Shown here: piece after piece, positions 7,203 to 15,267 of the stretch
How positions within the stretch are numbered: the stretch's first letter is position 1
Layout: the number at the start of each line of letters is the position of its first letter
IMG/VR virus record: IMGVR_UViG_3300020202_000224
Location: 1 to 21,044 of that record
Reading direction: 5' to 3' (one strand)
DNA from: a virus
DNA length: 21,044 nt
Notes under the pieces: model-generated
Seen by the model: the letters and a program-made list of their open reading frames with translations, nothing else
Told to the model about the DNA's origin: nothing
The model's database searches: none
Program-made: the position numbers and the translations under genes

Positions 7203-7224
7203 CTAGAGAGTCGCGCAGGACATT
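7203..7224 (-). repeat. 22-base intergenic repeat, copy B (after glycine-rich tail gene)
   Basis: This is identical over 22 bases to 18136-18157 (core on the minus strand GTCCTGCGCGACTCTC). It starts 6 bases after the TAG of the gene at 7231-8358 and lies in the 63-base gap 7168-7230. Read past the TAG in the same frame, the gap encodes RANVLRDSLAERLSNGVGIP and stops at TGA 7168-7170, directly before the ATG at 7167. In another frame it encodes the six-codon MSCATL-stop. No promoter-like boxes are visible. Confidence 0.9.
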
Positions 7225-7230
7225 CGCGCG

Positions 7231-8358
7231 CTAGTATTCAAGCGCAATTCGCCCGTCTGCACCCGTTCCCGCGCTTGATCCACTATCGGTTCCACCGCCG
7301 CCACCGCCGGGAACAATTCCATTTGTGCCTGCAGCTCCAGCCTTGCGCCCGCCGGGTCCTCCGTTTGGAGACGCCCCGCCTTCCGAGCCGTGGGCATAGT
7401 CGCCTCCATTCTGACCAGTAATCGACCATGATCCTCCGCCAGCGCCGCCAGCGCCGCCCGTAGTCGATGTTGCAGCTGCCCCGCCGTTGCAGGTTATGAG
7501 AGCGCCGAATGATGTGTCGCCCCCAGCGGCTCCTATGGCGCCTCCTGCGCCAATCGTCACGGTGTAGGCCGTTCCAGGGACAACATCGGTCAGCACCTCT
7601 CCGAATCCACCCCCACCTCCGCCCGCGCCATTCGAAGCGCCGCTTCCGAAGCCACCGCCGCCAGCGCCCCACGCACGAACCCTGAGGCGATGAACGCCGG
7701 CAGGGACCGTCCAAGTTGTGCTCGCGCTGATGATTTCCAAGACGGGGATCGTTGTCTGCCTTAATCGCACCTGGAGGTTATCAAACCAAGTGGAGCCCGC
7801 CGTAGTGCTTGCTGTGTGGCAACCTGTAATTCGGAGCTTGGCGTAACGCGCATCACTCGGCGGCGTCGCAAAGTTCGCCATGGCCGTCCATGAAGTTGGA
7901 TTACTGGTCGAATTGTAAAGGCTAGTGGATGGCGTTGCCGATGCTGTCTGATCGGCTTTATACCAATAAAGTTCAACGCGATTCGAAACGCCCGCTGCCG
8001 AGGCTTTCAGCTCCCAAAGAACTTCAACTTGTCGATTCGGCGAGACGGCGAAGAAATCGTTTGAATGAAGAAATCCGCCGCCGTTGCTTGCGCCTCCTGG
8101 CGAAGTGAATTTCGCCGACTTGGCGCCATGACGCTGATCAGTGCTGTCGAGTGTAAATGATCCGCCAGTAAACAGCGTCAACGTCCAACTGTCGGGCGTG
8201 CCGTCCCCGTCGCCGTCATCTTCGAAAGAACCGTTAGCGATCAGCGCGCTCGTGCTGGCCTGGCTAAACAGATAGGTCAAGTTGTCGATGATCGCATCGA
8301 TCAAAGACTTCTTCGTTGCCGCGCCTTGAGTCGGTTTAGTGATTGTTGTCCATGCCAT
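7231..8358 (-). CDS. Glycine-rich tail tip protein with carbohydrate-binding-like domain
   Basis: A 375-residue product with three parts. Residues 1-40 are a short N-terminal segment, probably for tail attachment. Residues 41-198 (ANGSFEDDGDG ... HGAKSAKF ... WFDNLQVR) have the hallmarks of a CBM4/9-like jelly-roll carbohydrate-binding domain. Residues 206-230 (SASTTWTVPAGVHRLRVRAW) lead into a glycine-rich region (GAGGGG, GGGGGG, GGAGGAGGG) ending GADGRIALEY. Such glycine-rich domains form polyglycine-type receptor-binding tips in phage adhesins. The most likely role is host-surface recognition. The predicted end GRIALEY is typical of the family, so the TAG at 7231 appears genuine. The gene follows the tail hub gene by 3 bases. 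Its low-complexity DNA creates long but meaningless overlapping frames. Confidence 0.8.
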   Translation of the reverse strand: MAWTTITKPTQGAATKKSLIDAIIDNLTYLFSQASTSALIANGSFEDDGDGDGTPDSWTLTLFTGGSFTLDSTDQRHGAKSAKFTSPGGASNGGGFLHSNDFFAVSPNRQVEVLWELKASAAGVSNRVELYWYKADQTASATPSTSLYNSTSNPTSWTAMANFATPPSDARYAKLRITGCHTASTTAGSTWFDNLQVRLRQTTIPVLEIISASTTWTVPAGVHRLRVRAWGAGGGGFGSGASNGAGGGGGGFGEVLTDVVPGTAYTVTIGAGGAIGAAGGDTSFGALITCNGGAAATSTTGGAGGAGGGSWSITGQNGGDYAHGSEGGASPNGGPGGRKAGAAGTNGIVPGGGGGGTDSGSSAGTGADGRIALEY

Positions 8359-8361
8359 AGG

Positions 8362-10215
8362 TCACCAGTGTCGAGAGTTCTTAAAGCTTTTTGAATCGGT
8401 CGAAACAGCAAGATCATCGTCGCCGTGGTGATAGCCCGCGGTTTGATCCGCCGTTCGCTTCTCAGCATCTGTCGCTGCCGGATTCCATGCAGATGTTGCA
8501 TCGGAAACCCAGAATCCGAATGAATCGCGCCAGCCGCGACGGTCTCCGCAAATCAATTGGATTCGGTTTTGGTCTAAGTCGTGACGCGCCTCCAAAACCT
8601 CCATAATCTCCGAGATGCCCCGAATATCGTAATCAACTTTGATCTGATCGCCTGGCTGCAAAAGAAATCCTGCCCAAGTGACGGCAAACCTGTAGCGTTT
8701 CAATGGGCGTCCTTCTGTCGTCAAAATCCGCTGTGCGTAGTGCGTCGCGTCGTTTGTGTCGAACAGCGGAACGGTCGTCTCCTTGATTAATTCCGACGCC
8801 GCGTTTGCAATGAACTGGTTTTCGGGAAGCGACGCCTCAACGTTTTGCGTCCAGCTTTCTGCGTAACGCTCGCCATACTTCACGTTGACGCTCGAAAACA
8901 TTTCGGAGGTGTCAACAGTAGTTTGGATCGGGCCGCCAACGATGTCTTCGTCGGTGAACGTTTTATCGACCGCCCCAATCACTTTCGGCTCGAAAACTTC
9001 ATAATGCCATTGACCCGAGGCATTGATGAAAAGGAAAGAGCCGGCAACATTATTGATCTTGGAAATGATCTCGCGCGCCTGGACTGACTGACCAATGTAG
9101 AGAGATGGCTTAAATGACGTTCGACGGATTCCGCCAACGAACGCGCCAACGTCGAGCGCATCAAACGCGGCGTCGAACGCAGCGGAGTTCAGGTTGGCTT
9201 CGCCGATGTAGGCGAGCAAATCTTCAACGATTTCCGAAGCGTTATACATCGGCAATCCATCGCCACTGCGCTTTCGCCCAATGACGTCTACGCATACGCT
9301 TTCGTTGTTCGCCCATGCGGCGCCAAGCGTAAACTCCGCGTTAGCCTCATCCTTCGAAGCGAAAGGAACAGCCGTCCACACATTGTTGGAAAGAATCCGC
9401 GCCTCTGTGATTTCATAAAGCGCATGGTCTGCGATCTTAAATCGCTTGGCGCTGGCATCGACGCATGTCGCCGGGACCGCATAGACGACGCCATAAAGGC
9501 GAGGAATCACCTTGCCGACGTTGACATCAGCAATGTTCGGATAATCCGTTCGGTTGAACGTCGAGAGTGGGATTTTGGTCGAGAGCGCCGCTTTCGGTTC
9601 GACCAGGGACATCTCGAAGCTGCTCACGCTCGCGCGCGTATCCTCAATTTTCCAAACGCCAAACTCTTCATAATCCGCGAAGGCCATCGTCGTTGTGGCC
9701 GTGTCGGCGCCCAGGAAGAACTGAGCGGTTTCCCAATGAAGCTCGTCAAGCTCATCGAAGAATCCGTCGTTATTGATAAGCGAGCAGTTGCCGGTTCCGA
9801 CCTGACTGACGCCGGAGAATCGCGGTTCTATTCGAAGCGAGAGCGCGGGAACACTGTCGAGTCGAGACTCGTAGTATCGATTGTCGACCGTTACCGCGTC
9901 CCCCTTGGAGAAATAAAACCTGCATCGACCGCGAAATGTGTCAGCGAAAAGATTCTGGCCAGTGTCGGCACGCACGTAAACGGTTCCATCGGTATCCTGA
10001 AACCAACCCGCCGCCGCAATTACGGCAGCAATGGACGCGCGGGCAGTCAATGCAGTTGATGCGTTGAAAATGACGGATTCAATTGTGTGCGCGCAGTGCG
10101 TTTTATAGGCGGCTCCCGAATGCAGAACCCACCCTTGCAAAAGAACGCTCCCGGTGATTTGCGCCAAATAACGCAATTTCACGGCGGGCAACGCCAATGC
10201 CTGAACGAGCGTCAT
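8362..10215 (-). CDS. Tail hub / central tail-tip protein
   Basis: This 617-residue product comes between a distal-tail-like gene and the receptor-binding genes, the usual place of the baseplate hub. Visible parts are an N-terminal domain (residues 1-130), then IEPRFSGVSQVGTGNCSLIN (about 127-148) and a middle part with YNASEIVEDLLAYIGEANLN and ISKINNVAGSFLFINASGQW. The C-terminal third (SSVNVKYGERY ... RFAVTWAGFLLQPGDQIKVDYD) matches hub-type proteins of siphoviruses that carry gp27/Tal-like folds. The last 60 residues are polar and probably flexible. No peptidase or lysozyme domain is seen. The ATG overlaps the upstream stop by ATGA. The role is inferred from order and fold-like motifs rather than direct family recognition. 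Confidence 0.7.
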   Translation of the reverse strand: MTLVQALALPAVKLRYLAQITGSVLLQGWVLHSGAAYKTHCAHTIESVIFNASTALTARASIAAVIAAAGWFQDTDGTVYVRADTGQNLFADTFRGRCRFYFSKGDAVTVDNRYYESRLDSVPALSLRIEPRFSGVSQVGTGNCSLINNDGFFDELDELHWETAQFFLGADTATTTMAFADYEEFGVWKIEDTRASVSSFEMSLVEPKAALSTKIPLSTFNRTDYPNIADVNVGKVIPRLYGVVYAVPATCVDASAKRFKIADHALYEITEARILSNNVWTAVPFASKDEANAEFTLGAAWANNESVCVDVIGRKRSGDGLPMYNASEIVEDLLAYIGEANLNSAAFDAAFDALDVGAFVGGIRRTSFKPSLYIGQSVQAREIISKINNVAGSFLFINASGQWHYEVFEPKVIGAVDKTFTDEDIVGGPIQTTVDTSEMFSSVNVKYGERYAESWTQNVEASLPENQFIANAASELIKETTVPLFDTNDATHYAQRILTTEGRPLKRYRFAVTWAGFLLQPGDQIKVDYDIRGISEIMEVLEARHDLDQNRIQLICGDRRGWRDSFGFWVSDATSAWNPAATDAEKRTADQTAGYHHGDDDLAVSTDSKSFKNSRHW

Positions 10216-10976
10216 AGCTGCTCTTTGGCCTCCAATTTGATTTGCCAGCCGAGCGTGGTTTCAACCATGCCGTCAGTGTCACGCGCGGGAAGCTTCTTCA
10301 ATCGGACATAAAACACCTCGCCACTTTCATCGGTGGCGTTTTCATCGGCCTGCAAAAAGAACGGCGTGTGCGCGCCGACTGTTTCGGTGAACGTCTTGAT
10401 GTCCGCAGCCTGAGCCGTGCTAACACCTGACGCGTCGAGCCGAATGTCGCGATATTGACTGCGCTGATTCGTGTAATCCTGGCCGCCTTCTGAAACTTGC
10501 GTTTGGCTGAGATCGATCGGACTGGACGAAAAGCCGTCCCAATCGGGCAGTCCAGTGAACGTGGTATAGGTCCCGAGAAAGATTCGCCCGATGTCGCGCG
10601 AGACGCCTGCGCTCGCCTTCGTAAATTTAATGCGCCAATAACGCGAAGACGTTGATGTGAACGTGAGCAACATGGGGCCGCTGGACCAGGTGAAAGTTCC
10701 GACAAGCACGTCGTTCGCCGCGAAGTTATCTGTGGATTTGCGCAACTGAATCGCCGAATCGCCAGCGGTCAAGGTGTGGGCGAAGATGATTGCCGCGGTT
10801 GCTGCCTGAGAACTTCCGAGATCGATGGTTATATATTCGTCGGCAACGCTCGTTCCGGTTCTCCAGACGCGCGATTTGTGAAAATGCGTGACGTTCGTTA
10901 CCGGCAGCGTCGAAACAGCGGACGATGCGCTGATTGCGCTATAAGCATCGGCGAGATTTGGATAGTAAATTCTCAT
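10212..10976 (-). CDS. Distal-tail-like protein with a galactose-binding-like N-terminal domain
   Basis: The 254-residue product follows the tape measure gene, where distal tail or minor tail proteins lie. Residues about 35-140 (SRVWRTGTSVADEYITIDLG ... IIFAHTL ... SRYWRIKF) look like a discoidin/F5-8C-type jelly roll. The C-terminal 100 residues (YRDIRLDASGVSTAQAADIK ... FYVRLKKLPARD ... WQIKLEAKEQL) are beta-rich and may form the ring that joins tail tube and hub. Carbohydrate binding is possible but unproven. It overlaps the tape measure stop by ATGA and the hub start by ATGA. Confidence 0.65.
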   Translation of the reverse strand: MRIYYPNLADAYSAISASSAVSTLPVTNVTHFHKSRVWRTGTSVADEYITIDLGSSQAATAAIIFAHTLTAGDSAIQLRKSTDNFAANDVLVGTFTWSSGPMLLTFTSTSSRYWRIKFTKASAGVSRDIGRIFLGTYTTFTGLPDWDGFSSSPIDLSQTQVSEGGQDYTNQRSQYRDIRLDASGVSTAQAADIKTFTETVGAHTPFFLQADENATDESGEVFYVRLKKLPARDTDGMVETTLGWQIKLEAKEQL

Positions 10977-12976
10977 ATAACCGAACTTGCCGAGATTATC
11001 AGGCGTCCATCGCGACTCAGCTTGCCGACGCCTTTTCCAAGGATTTCCCCGTCCAGGTAGATCGCGATGGAAGTCACGCCGGCGCCGCGTTCGTCCATGA
11101 ATTGCTGCAAGTCCTGATTTTGGTTTGGCGAAAGCACGCGCTCGCCACGTTGCAGAATGTAAGTGGATTCCTCTGGAACGTTTGTTAGGCCGCCATGCGC
11201 GATGCCCCCCACGGAACCCGCCATCGCAATGGCTGATCCCGCGACCGCATTAACGGCCATCAGCTTGGGGACTGCCGCTCCAGGTACAAGGGCGCCGCCG
11301 AATGTTGCTATCGCCGCAGCCGTCGCCGCCGGAGCCCACGCCGCCGCCAGCGCTGAAGCCGCGCCAACATTGGCCACAACTGCCGCCTTCATGATCCCAA
11401 GCCCGATAGCCGCGAACGCTTTTTCAAGGGCCCATGCGACCGCGCGTTGAGCGATGAAGTTCACAACCATGGCCACCATTTGCTTTCCAAGCGCCTTGAA
11501 CGCCTCGCCGGCCGATTGCGCGCCCATGATAATGGACGTGATGGCGTTGCCTATGCCTTGATACACAGCCATTCCAGCCTGCGCGATGTAGCTGAACGCG
11601 CCGCGGTGCGCTTCCTGGTAAAATGTCATGTAGGCAGAAAGGAATTGTTTCCGCTCGTCAAGACGCTGCAACTCCATTGCTTGCTCGGTTTGTTGCAACG
11701 CCATCAGTCTCGCGATCTGACCTTCAGCATACGCCTCGTCGATCAGCTCCCGCATGGTGGTATATTTCTGATGCAGTTGGGTGATTGCTTCTTCCTCGCC
11801 TTCCTTATTAACGAGAATGTCCCCGTTTGGCATTTGATGTTCGCCGAACTCCGGCGCGGTCGGACCAGCCGCCATCCGCTCCATGGCCTTGTTCCACGAA
11901 TCAGATGCCTCTTTCCCGATGTTCTCGACGCCCTCCTTGAAGACTTCGAATTCGCCCAACGTTGCCGCAACCCCCTCCTTGGCGATCATTTTTGCGTTCT
12001 CGAAATTGCCCTTTAGAAGTTCTTCGATCAGTGCGACGGTTTTACCCAGGCCGGTCCCGATCATTTCCCAGAAGGAAACAAACGTCGCGGCGATGTTGCC
12101 AATCGTTTTGCCGATTCCAACGAAGATGTCGCCTAGCGATTGAACAGTGACCGCGACCAGCTTCGAGACATAAGCCAAAACCTTCAGCGTATCGACAAGA
12201 GTTCCGGTGACGAACTCAATGGCGCTCGTGCGCTTGATCCACTCAACAAAAGATTTGAGCATTTCAGCCGACGCCGGCAGAAACTCCGCAACGACCATGT
12301 TGACGACGCCCTGAGCAATCTTCTTGAGCTTGGTCAGTTGATCGTTGAATTCGCTCGCCGCCTTCGCCGTTTTCGTTGAAATCACCTGCCCGAACATCAG
12401 CGCTTCTGCCTGGGTTTCCCTAATCGCCTGCGCTCCCTGATTCAAGAAGGGAATCAAATCCTGCCCGAGCTTGTCGCCAAAAAGCTTCGTGGCCATCGCG
12501 ACTTTTTCGGCGCCATCTTCCATGCTGGCGAATCGATCTGCGATATTCATCATCGCCTCACCCGCCGAAACAAGCTGGCCATCAGCGTCGCGAACAGACA
12601 GACCAAATTCGTGGAACATCGCCGCAGACTTGCTGCCCGTTTTTTCGCTGTCGTTTAGAAGCTGGGAAAGCTCTTTATAAGACTTCGTGAGCTTTTCAGC
12701 CTGGACATTCGCGAGTTCGCCGACATAAGCGAGCGCAGAGAATTGCTCGACGGTAGTGCCAGCCTTCTCCGCCATCTTCCCCTGTTCAGCCGCCAGATTG
12801 ATGGCCGCTTTGGACATGACGCCAAATGCCGTAACAAAAGTGGCGCCCAGCGTCAGAACGGCAGGCTTGATTTTATCGAGAGACTTCCCGAGATCGTTGA
12901 GGTTGCGAATTGGAGACGTGAAACCATCCTTAGTCTTATCGACCGCGCGCAGGACGATTTCTACAACGTTGGCCAT
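10973..12976 (-). CDS. Tail tape measure protein
   Basis: This 667-residue protein has the expected features of a tape measure protein. The N-terminal helix-rich start (VEIVLRAVDKTKDGFTSPIR) is followed by long coiled-coil stretches (AEKLTKSYKELSQLLNDSEK; LRMALQQTEQ-type heptads later). A strongly hydrophobic alanine/glycine-rich region lies near residues 490-590 (VVNFIAQRAVAWALEKAFAA ... AAAWAPAATAAAIATF). The end LQRGERVLSPNQNQDLQQFM is known from other tape measures. At the usual ratio of about 0.15 nm per residue the tail would be near 100 nm long (inference). It starts 6 bases after the chaperone frame stop and has no visible Shine-Dalgarno sequence. Confidence 0.9.
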   Translation of the reverse strand: MANVVEIVLRAVDKTKDGFTSPIRNLNDLGKSLDKIKPAVLTLGATFVTAFGVMSKAAINLAAEQGKMAEKAGTTVEQFSALAYVGELANVQAEKLTKSYKELSQLLNDSEKTGSKSAAMFHEFGLSVRDADGQLVSAGEAMMNIADRFASMEDGAEKVAMATKLFGDKLGQDLIPFLNQGAQAIRETQAEALMFGQVISTKTAKAASEFNDQLTKLKKIAQGVVNMVVAEFLPASAEMLKSFVEWIKRTSAIEFVTGTLVDTLKVLAYVSKLVAVTVQSLGDIFVGIGKTIGNIAATFVSFWEMIGTGLGKTVALIEELLKGNFENAKMIAKEGVAATLGEFEVFKEGVENIGKEASDSWNKAMERMAAGPTAPEFGEHQMPNGDILVNKEGEEEAITQLHQKYTTMRELIDEAYAEGQIARLMALQQTEQAMELQRLDERKQFLSAYMTFYQEAHRGAFSYIAQAGMAVYQGIGNAITSIIMGAQSAGEAFKALGKQMVAMVVNFIAQRAVAWALEKAFAAIGLGIMKAAVVANVGAASALAAAWAPAATAAAIATFGGALVPGAAVPKLMAVNAVAGSAIAMAGSVGGIAHGGLTNVPEESTYILQRGERVLSPNQNQDLQQFMDERGAGVTSIAIYLDGEILGKGVGKLSRDGRLIISASSVI

Positions 12977-12982
12977 GAATCG

Positions 12983-13195
12983 CTATTTCGCCATTCGCTT
13001 TTCCATCTCGATCCGGTCCGCTTCATTTCCAATCGAACGAATCTTGATGTTGAGCGATAAATCAAACGGACTTTGGTTCAGGAGTTCCGACGGCAGTTTG
13101 TGGTAGCTCTCCGCCAGGCGATGCAGCGCAATCGCCGTTTGCTTGCCCTCCGGACTGTTGAAGAAACGTCGCCGCCGCTTCAACGGCCTCCTTTG
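12983..13195 (-). CDS. Tail assembly chaperone, second frame (gpT-like), expressed by frameshift
   Basis: This frame is open from 13195 (after a TGA at 13196-13198) to its stop at 12983-12985, and it overlaps the end of the gpG-like gene by about 130 bases. Its sequence (ALHRLAESYHKLPSELLNQS, then PFDLSLNIKIRSIGNEADRI) is far more protein-like than the overlapping end of the upstream frame. It resembles the LA-x-x-Y-x-x-LP-S-E pattern of gpT-type extensions. It has no convincing start of its own. It should therefore be made as a C-terminal extension of the upstream product. The relation needs +1 (or -2), not the common -1. A fused protein would have about 190 residues. Confidence 0.75.
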   Translation of the reverse strand, partial: QRRPLKRRRRFFNSPEGKQTAIALHRLAESYHKLPSELLNQSPFDLSLNIKIRSIGNEADRIEMEKRMAK

Positions 13196-13559
13196 TCAGT
13201 CCTGAAAGTTCGTCAATGGCAGCAACAATCTCGTTTGCGTCCTGTTGCGCTAGATCGTCAATCGTAACCTCGTTCGACGCGCATTCATGAAACGGCTTTT
13301 TGACAATGGCCAGCCTCGTCCCGTCCGGATAGGTAATTGGCCCACAGCAATTAGTGAGCTTGATTTCCGCCAAGTGAACCATCGCCTCGATGGCCTTCGT
13401 TTCATCGATATCTTCCGATGATGGTGCGCGGCGCTTTGCCATCTTGGCAAACTGGATAAATAGCGGGGCCGCGCCATTGGCTATGAGATCGCGCTGGCTG
13501 AGGGGACGAATGACGCACGTCGCGCCAGATGAGAGTTTGATCTGCTTGCTCGTTTTCAT
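13062..13559 (-). CDS. Tail assembly chaperone, first frame (gpG-like)
   Basis: This 165-residue product sits between tail tube and tape measure, the standard place of gpG-like chaperones that hold the tape measure protein during tail assembly. The start KTSKQIKLSSGATCVIRPLS fits the family: a short beta part, a helical body with KAIEAMVHLAEIKLTNCCGP, and the acidic NEVTIDDLAQQDANEIVAAI. After residue 138 the 0-frame sequence becomes low in structure (ANGDCAASPGGELPQTAVGT), as expected past a frameshift site. The ATG overlaps the tail tube TAA by one base (TAATG). Confidence 0.8.
   Translation of the reverse strand: MKTSKQIKLSSGATCVIRPLSQRDLIANGAAPLFIQFAKMAKRRAPSSEDIDETKAIEAMVHLAEIKLTNCCGPITYPDGTRLAIVKKPFHECASNEVTIDDLAQQDANEIVAAIDELSGLTKEAVEAAATFLQQSGGQANGDCAASPGGELPQTAVGTPEPKSV
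13145..13166 (-). other. Candidate +1 frameshift sites between the two tail chaperone frames
   Basis: Within the overlap, two places would allow a +1 slip of the P-site tRNA. The first is TTT-C (13166-13163), where tRNA-Phe could move from UUU to UUC. The second is GGG-C (13148-13145), where tRNA-Gly could move from GGG to GGC. Neither can be preferred from sequence alone. No canonical -1 slippery heptamer is seen here. Confidence 0.35.
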
Positions 13560-14506
13560 TAAGCAACTGGTCCAGCGGTGTCATTGATCAGGACAATGTT
13601 GAATTCGTCGCCTTCGGTGGAAGATAAGTAACCCTCGAAACCGAGTTGAATGTGTATGGGTCCGGCGTCGGCAACCGTTGGATCGCCTTCTGTGAATTCG
13701 GCATTGGTCACCGTGATAACAATCGAGCTCGTGCCGCCGTCGGTCCACGTAAAGCCGATTCCGTAATTGTTTTGGTTTCGGAAATGGTTCAGCGCCGTGA
13801 GCGAATCAAATTCGAGCGTGATTTTTCCAGTGACAGAGCGCGCGCCCGCCGGGCCAAATCCCCGCCGTTTGTTGGAGCCAAGAACGTAGCGGTCGGTTGC
13901 CAGGTTGTTGTCGAGAATTAACTCATCCAAACTCTTGATGGTGGTGGCGACACCGTTTATCGCGCACGAGAAGTTGACCCAATCCCAGCCGACAAATGTT
14001 GCAAAAGTCGGGGTGGAGACAGACACGAGAGATGCGTCGCCCTCGCCGACAATCTCGAAAGTCGCATGTAAAAACGCGCCCGGCTCGTGCTTGAAAGTCA
14101 CCTTGGAGATTTGGCAGCCCTCGTAAAGAAAAGAAGATGTCGAACCGATGTTCGATGAATCGCGGTTCACTTCCACCGAAAGGCCGGTCGGAAGCGACCG
14201 CGCAAGCGTGAAAGTGTGCGTGTATGGCCCAGCCCCAGAGGTTGAAACCGCGCCAAGCGCATGCTTGAGCAGGGTCTCCATACCGTTGACCTGCATCTGC
14301 ATCTCAAATGAACCGCCAACGCTTTTCTTTTTCTGGCCTCGGCGGTTTTTCGAACGCCCACGCAGAGACGAACGCGCCTCGCGCCCCTGATCGAGCTTGA
14401 TGCTCTCGCTCAGGAATTCAAAAAACTTCGAACGCGCGACGGCAGTTCCGAATGTCGATTCGGCGCCTACACCGATCCATGAATTGTCTCCAAAACCTTG
14501 TGCCAT
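13559..14506 (-). CDS. Major tail tube protein
   Basis: The 315-residue product is beta-rich and opens DNSWIGVGAESTFGTAVARS, a start shared by many siphovirus tail tube proteins. Further motifs include a basic segment (RSSLRGRSKNRRGQKKK) followed by VGGSFEMQMQVNGMETLLKH and GAGPYTHTFTLARSLPTGLS. In the second half comes SVTGKITLEFDSLTALNHFR. It forms stacked rings of the tail tube, positioned before the chaperone genes as expected. It starts 3 bases after the small upstream gene. Assignment as tail tube is firm by motif and order; the exact family is not searched. Confidence 0.85.
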   Translation of the reverse strand: MAQGFGDNSWIGVGAESTFGTAVARSKFFEFLSESIKLDQGREARSSLRGRSKNRRGQKKKSVGGSFEMQMQVNGMETLLKHALGAVSTSGAGPYTHTFTLARSLPTGLSVEVNRDSSNIGSTSSFLYEGCQISKVTFKHEPGAFLHATFEIVGEGDASLVSVSTPTFATFVGWDWVNFSCAINGVATTIKSLDELILDNNLATDRYVLGSNKRRGFGPAGARSVTGKITLEFDSLTALNHFRNQNNYGIGFTWTDGGTSSIVITVTNAEFTEGDPTVADAGPIHIQLGFEGYLSSTEGDEFNIVLINDTAGPVA

Positions 14507-14509
14507 AAA

Positions 14510-14761
14510 TTATCCGTTCTCTTGTTCGTTAAGCGGCTCCACTTCAGCCGGAGTCGCTGGGTTCTCCGCTTTTGATTCAATAATTTTTTTGATGACGGGA
14601 GAGGTGTCCCAATCGCCAGGAGACTGGAGAGCAACAGCAACAGCAATTTCTTCCGGGACAGAGCAAATATTGTTGCGCGTGAAAGCATAGGAACGCCCGG
14701 AAATCGGGCATTGGATTACGCCGCTCGGGAGAGCGCCGACGTATTTAATTTCCGTAGTCAT
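14510..14761 (-). CDS. Small hypothetical protein between tail terminator and tail tube
   Basis: The 83-residue product reads KYVGALPSGVIQCPISGRSY then AFTRNNICSVPEEIAVAVAL, with a polar acidic end. Small phage proteins with a V-G-x-x-P-S-G then G-R-x-Y-x-F and V-P-x-E-I-A pattern occur near head or tail tube genes. Their role is unknown to me; a structural or chaperone function is an inference. The ATG overlaps the upstream stop (ATGA). Confidence 0.7.
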   Translation of the reverse strand: MTTEIKYVGALPSGVIQCPISGRSYAFTRNNICSVPEEIAVAVALQSPGDWDTSPVIKKIIESKAENPATPAEVEPLNEQENG

Positions 14762-15267
14762 TTCAAAACGTATGGATTGAGGGTTTCCGTGCGATAGCGA
14801 ATTCGAAAGGTAACCTGGGCGGCGCCGACAATTTTTCCGCCTTGCGACAGGTCCATTTGATCTACATCAGCAACCGTCCCGTTGCGCGCCAAAGCGCTTC
14901 CGGATTTTGTGGCAATTGGACCTGCGCTTATCGTTGTGTTTTCGTGCCAATAGCGATCAAGCCCAATGGCGCGAAAGATATCAGCGGTCGCTTTGCGAAG
15001 GTTTTCTGGCGTGGCATCTCCGCTTTTCCAGTGGTGTGTCGCCTTCAACGTCAGTTCATGATCTTCGCCGCTATTGCTTACAGCTGGCTCGGCCGTGTCC
15101 TTGGGGTCCGAAACATCGACTCCGCTTAAAAGCCGCTCCTGAATCGGAATCAAATTCCACTCGGTGACATTCTCCCCGATGTCCGTCTGGAATCCGTTGG
15201 CGGTCGTGATCGCAGCAAAGCGCGCGAGCACTGCGGTAATAATCCGTTGTCGAACAGAGTCAGGCAT
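14758..15267 (-). CDS. Tail terminator / minor tail protein (gpU- or gp10-like)
   Basis: The 169-residue product starts with a helix VRQRIITAVLARFAAITTAN followed by GFQTDIGENVTEW, a start shared by tail terminator proteins. The middle GEDHELTLKATHHWKS and TPENLRKATADIFRAIGLDR are also typical, and the end GKIVGAAQVTFRIRYRTETL forms the closing strand. It is thought to cap the tail tube and join it to the head. Order (after a FII-like protein, before tail tube) agrees. The start overlaps the previous stop as TGATG. Confidence 0.75.
   Translation of the reverse strand: MPDSVRQRIITAVLARFAAITTANGFQTDIGENVTEWNLIPIQERLLSGVDVSDPKDTAEPAVSNSGEDHELTLKATHHWKSGDATPENLRKATADIFRAIGLDRYWHENTTISAGPIATKSGSALARNGTVADVDQMDLSQGGKIVGAAQVTFRIRYRTETLNPYVLK

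Noticed and set aside
7168-7230. Promoter in the gap after the glycine-rich gene
   Set aside because: No -35/-10-like pair is visible around the repeat, and the 22-mer is G+C-rich.
7212-7230. CGCGC/GCGCG hairpin at repeat copy B as a terminator
   Set aside because: The stem is only 5 bp with no T-run, and it is not preserved at copy A (only a 4-base GCGC pairing there).
7283-7714. Arg/Trp-rich minus-strand frame of 143 residues in the glycine-rich gene
   Set aside because: It is an out-of-frame reading of low-complexity glycine codons.
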